The translations under genes and the position numbers were made by a program. Positions 32,354 to 35,408 of a stretch of DNA of 35,408 nucleotides are shown in pieces; within the stretch, counting starts at the first letter, position 1, and every line of letters starts with the position of its first letter. The DNA comes from an uncultured Blautia sp. GTDB lineage: Bacteria > Bacillota > Clostridia > Lachnospirales > Lachnospiraceae. The notes below the pieces were generated by a model. It made no database searches, was not told the DNA's origin, and saw only the letters and a program-made list of their open reading frames with translations. Location of the stretch: positions 1 to 35,408 of the forward strand of contig CAKRPO010000023.1 in NCBI GenBank assembly GCA_934378195.1. The letters run 5' to 3'.

Positions 32354-33321
32354 TCTACTTATATAAAAGAAACAAAACGGGAATCTGTATTGACCGTGTA
32401 TATGGATACGATGCGATCGTAGAACTTCCGGATATGCTGGAAGGTCTGCCGGTGACTGAGCTTGGAGCTTATATTTTTTCGGATCATATCGATCAGGCAG
32501 AATTAAAAATGATGCAGGAAAAAGAAAATTTTTGTACAGAGGATGGCACGGAGACACAGCCCGATGACGATATGCCGCAGGCAGCAGGGAATCGCGTGGA
32601 AGAAATCCGACTTCCACGTCAGCTTAAAAAGATTGGCCGATATGCTTTTTATAACTGTTTTCATTTAGGAAAGCTTACCTTTTATGGAAAAATGCAGGAT
32701 CTGGGGGCAGGAGCACTGACCGGCTGCCATCGGATGGAGCAGATTTTTATGGAAACAGATGAAAAAGGGGAATCGGGATTGCGGGATTTCCTGACAGAAC
32801 TTCCTGAGACGTTGCGCGTTGATATGATCATAAATGGTGAGCATGGACGTTTCTGGTTTCCGGAATTTTTTGAAGAAGGGGTAGAAAACACGCCTGCCAG
32901 AATCCTGGAAAACCATGTACATGGAAGTGGAATCCGTTATCGAAACAGTTTTGTTCATAAGAAACTGAATACACTGGAATATGATCGGTTATTTCCGTAC
33001 GCAGTTGCCTGGGAACAGGAGCGGATCGTATTGAATCTGGCACTTGACCGGATCCTTTATCCGGTCAGTATGACGGAAGAGGCGAGAGAAAAATATCTGG
33101 TGCATATCAAAGAACACGCACAGCAGGCAATAAAGCTTCTGGGAGAGCAGAAAGCATACGAGCCTATGCAGAAAATCCTGAAAGAGCTTTCACCTGATCG
33201 TGCGACAACGGAAAAGATGCTTGAGACAGCGCAGAAAGCAGAGGATTCCAGATGGGTCAGTATTCTGATGAATGAACTGCAGAAACATGGAAGGAAACAG
33301 AGAAAGGCATTTGAACTGTGA
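32350..33321 (+). CDS. BspA-like leucine-rich repeat protein (cytosolic)
   Basis: 323 aa, ATG overlapping the GTPase stop by 4 bases (ATGA). Residues about 1-135 show LRR_5 units: VYGYDAIVELPDMLEGLPVTELGAYIF, then VEEIRLPRQLKKIGRYAFYNC and LGKLTFYGKMQDLGAGALTGC. The C-terminal part (about 190-323) is helical and charged (EEAREKYLVHIKEHAQQAIKLLGEQ). No signal peptide or membrane helix, unlike most secreted BspA-like proteins, so it probably acts inside the cell as a protein-binding scaffold for its operon partners. Start and stop overlaps on both sides support coupled synthesis. Confidence 0.8.
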   Translation: MIYLYKRNKTGICIDRVYGYDAIVELPDMLEGLPVTELGAYIFSDHIDQAELKMMQEKENFCTEDGTETQPDDDMPQAAGNRVEEIRLPRQLKKIGRYAFYNCFHLGKLTFYGKMQDLGAGALTGCHRMEQIFMETDEKGESGLRDFLTELPETLRVDMIINGEHGRFWFPEFFEEGVENTPARILENHVHGSGIRYRNSFVHKKLNTLEYDRLFPYAVAWEQERIVLNLALDRILYPVSMTEEAREKYLVHIKEHAQQAIKLLGEQKAYEPMQKILKELSPDRATTEKMLETAQKAEDSRWVSILMNELQKHGRKQRKAFEL

Positions 33322-34688
33322 AAAAAGAGTACCGGGACAAGTTTGGAAATTTTGTTCACGAAGAGAGAAAAAAAGAAGAAGAAACTTTGGAAATCTGCGA
33401 GGATATCCTCAAAAATTCCAGAAATGAAATGGCAGTTGCGATGCGGTTTCTGCAAAGTGCGTTCGGAGCATTGCGCCCAACTGTTTCATGGGAGACAGAA
33501 GTTATGGGAACAGATGGGAAATTCCTCTACGCATCTTCGACATGGCTGCTGAACACCTTTATGCAGAATAAAGTATGGATCAACCGCCTGTATCTGCATG
33601 AATTGCTTCATTGTTTGTTCTGTCATCTTTGGAGCAGCAAAGTAAAAGAGGAAGATGACCAGAGGTTCTGGAATCTGGCGACAGATATTGCAGTAGAAAA
33701 TATCATGGATGACCTTTATGAGAAGGCAGTCTATATTCGACCGAACAGTTTTCGAAGAGAAAAATACCGTCAATGGAAGGAACAAAAGAGCGTTCTTACT
33801 GCAGAAGCATTGTTTTATCTCTTGATGGAATGCAAAGAAAATGAAATTATCCAGTTGGAGCAGGAATTCAGGCGGGACGATCATCATTTCTGGTATACGC
33901 CACAGAACCGCAGCGGAATGGCGAGCCATCAGAAAGAGTGGGAAGAGATGCGTCGCAAGATGCAGACAGAGATCGAACTTTTTTCAAAAGAAGCGGCAGG
34001 TGATTCACCGGGACTTGTGGAGCATTTACAGGCAGAGAACCGGAAGCGTTATGATTACCGGGAATTTTTGCGGAAGTTTTCTGTATTAAAAGAAGAAATG
34101 CAGGTGGATATGGATTCGTTTGATCCAATCTATTACAATCTGGGACTGGAATTATACGGCAACATGCCACTCATTGAACCACTGGAAACAAAAGAGATGA
34201 AAAAGATTGAGGATTTTGTCATCGTATTGGATACGTCAATGTCCTGCAATGGCAGTCTGATCCGGCGTTTTCTGGAGGAGACGTACAGTGTGCTGGCTGA
34301 GTCGGAGAGCTTTTTCCGCAAGATTCAGGTACACATCATTCAGTGTGACGAGAAGATTCAGGATGACCAGGTGATCCATAACCAGCGGGAGATGGAGGCG
34401 TATCTTCAGGATTTTACGATCCGGGGCTTTGGCGGGACGGATTTTCGTCCGGCATTTGTGTATGTGGAGCAGCTTCTGAAAATGGGAAGCTTCCAGCGAC
34501 TGAGAGGTCTTCTGTATTTTACGGATGGATATGGGATGTTCCCGGCGAAGATGCCGCCGTATGATACGGCATTCATTTTTATGAAAGATGATTATCGGGA
34601 TGTGGATGTGCCGCCATGGGCGATTAAGTTGATACTGGATACCAGGGAACTGGAAAAGGAGAGGACAGCAGAGTATTATGAATATTAA
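33318..34688 (+). CDS. DUF2201 metallopeptidase-like / VWA domain protein
   Basis: 456 aa with a GTG start overlapping the LRR stop (GTGA). Residues about 25-260 match the DUF2201 putative metallopeptidase-like part, with HELLH (94-98), H103 and LATDIAVENIMDD further on. The C-terminal ~170 residues are a VWA-like domain with a MIDAS-type D-T-S-M-S in FVIVLDTSMSCNGSL, then GFGGTDFRPAF and LLYFTDGYG. Proteins of this kind are usually encoded beside a MoxR ATPase, as here, and are thought to form metal-dependent chaperone-like complexes. Whether the HELLH site cuts peptides is unknown. Confidence 0.85.
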   Translation: MKKEYRDKFGNFVHEERKKEEETLEICEDILKNSRNEMAVAMRFLQSAFGALRPTVSWETEVMGTDGKFLYASSTWLLNTFMQNKVWINRLYLHELLHCLFCHLWSSKVKEEDDQRFWNLATDIAVENIMDDLYEKAVYIRPNSFRREKYRQWKEQKSVLTAEALFYLLMECKENEIIQLEQEFRRDDHHFWYTPQNRSGMASHQKEWEEMRRKMQTEIELFSKEAAGDSPGLVEHLQAENRKRYDYREFLRKFSVLKEEMQVDMDSFDPIYYNLGLELYGNMPLIEPLETKEMKKIEDFVIVLDTSMSCNGSLIRRFLEETYSVLAESESFFRKIQVHIIQCDEKIQDDQVIHNQREMEAYLQDFTIRGFGGTDFRPAFVYVEQLLKMGSFQRLRGLLYFTDGYGMFPAKMPPYDTAFIFMKDDYRDVDVPPWAIKLILDTRELEKERTAEYYEY

Positions 34689-35408
34689 ACAGGCAAAAGA
34701 GGAAATCGTAGATACTGTACAGGCGTATCTTTTGAAAAATGAGTATGAGGAGTATGTGATACCGCGTGTACATCAGAGACCGGTACTTCTCTTGGGGGCA
34801 CCGGGAATTGGCAAGACACAGATCATGGAGCAGGCAGCCAGAGAATGTGGTGTGGCACTGGTCGCTTACACGATCACACATCACACCAGACAGAGTGCGA
34901 TCGGACTTCCGTTTATTTCGAAAAAGGAATATGGCGGCAGGGAATATTCTGCGACCGAGTATACCATGAGTGAAATTGTGGCAAGCATCTATGATCGCAT
35001 GAGAGAAACAGGTCTGAAAGAAGGAATTCTGTTTATCGACGAGATTAACTGTGTTTCAGAGACTCTGGCCCCGGCGATGCTGCAGTTCCTTCAGTGCAAG
35101 ACCTTCGGAAATCACGAGATCCCGGAAGGATGGGTGATCGTGGCAGCAGGAAACCCGCCGGAATACAACAAATCTGTCCGGGATTTTGATGTCGTGACGT
35201 TGGATCGTGTCAAGAAGATTACAGTAGAACCAGATTATCGTGTCTGGAAAGAATATGCCTTCAAAGAAAATATTCATCCGGCGATCCTTTCCTATCTGGA
35301 ACTTCGAAACAACTGTTTCTATCAGATGGAGACAACGATTGACGGCAAACAGTTTGCAACGCCGCGTGGATGGGAAGACTTGTCAAGAATCATGGAAGTT
35401 TATGAACA
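34678..35408 (+). CDS. MoxR-type AAA+ ATPase (partial, runs off the window)
   Basis: At least 243 residues, open at the right edge. ATG 34678 overlaps the VWA gene by 11 bases. Walker A GAPGIGKT (about 41-48), Walker B ILFIDEIN, sensor 1 VAAGNPPEYN, and TPRGWEDLSR near the edge mark an AAA_5/MoxR ATPase. MoxR proteins use ATP to remodel or load cofactors into partners, usually a VWA protein from the same operon; here the DUF2201/VWA protein just upstream. The missing end should hold the rest of the helical lid. Confidence 0.9.
   Translation, partial: MNIKQAKEEIVDTVQAYLLKNEYEEYVIPRVHQRPVLLLGAPGIGKTQIMEQAARECGVALVAYTITHHTRQSAIGLPFISKKEYGGREYSATEYTMSEIVASIYDRMRETGLKEGILFIDEINCVSETLAPAMLQFLQCKTFGNHEIPEGWVIVAAGNPPEYNKSVRDFDVVTLDRVKKITVEPDYRVWKEYAFKENIHPAILSYLELRNNCFYQMETTIDGKQFATPRGWEDLSRIMEVYE

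Overview
The window reads as chromosomal DNA of a gut-type Lachnospiraceae (Clostridia, Bacillota). Support for this: strong AAGGAGG-type ribosome binding sites, clostridial -10 boxes, many 4-base start/stop overlaps, and gene families typical of that group (BspA-like LRR, WG-repeat, YARHG, DUF5702, DUF6382-FHA, Rpn-type PD-(D/E)XK). No rRNA, tRNA, CRISPR array or complete insertion sequence was seen. The species cannot be named from the sequence alone.

Layout. (1) 1-1.97 kb, accessory edge: the tail of a GH43-type glycosidase, an unrecognised 70-aa gene on the minus strand, two tiny overlapping ORFs, and an Rpn/PD-(D/E)XK gene broken by one in-frame TGA. (2) 1.97-24.0 kb: an XRE repressor gene diverges from a 17-gene rightward run with gaps of about 60 bases or less. 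Three TACAAG-N5-CTTGTA operators lie between them and overlap the promoter boxes. The run holds a zinc-ribbon/membrane protein, two secreted proteins (WG-like and YARHG), a Gram-positive Tad pilus set (TadA/CpaF ATPase, TadB, TadC, Flp pilin, TadE-like, DUF5702/TadG-like, second TadE-like, A24 prepilin peptidase), a signalling block (TPR-WG protein, DUF6382-FHA protein, second zinc-ribbon/TPR protein, transmembrane Ser/Thr kinase with TPRs outside), a 44-aa membrane peptide, and a secreted PPC-repeat protein. (3) 24.1-28.8 kb, housekeeping: malQ, a two-gene ThrE-type exporter, and glgB on the minus strand. (4) 29.0 kb to the end: a tightly overlapping operon of a TetR regulator, a TetM/EF-G-like GTPase fused to a Rae1/YacP-like NYN nuclease, an LRR protein, a DUF2201/VWA protein, and a MoxR-type AAA+ ATPase that runs off the window.

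How the genes may work together. Region 2 looks like one repressor-controlled surface organelle, with its own peptidase and motor and a phospho-signalling module (kinase plus FHA reader) whose membrane partners carry TPR, WG and zinc-ribbon modules. Region 4 couples a ribosome-binding GTPase and a predicted A-site mRNA nuclease to a MoxR/VWA chaperone-like pair under a TetR switch. These two blocks are the best candidates for undescribed systems. Gene identities rest on motifs read by eye; joint function is inference.
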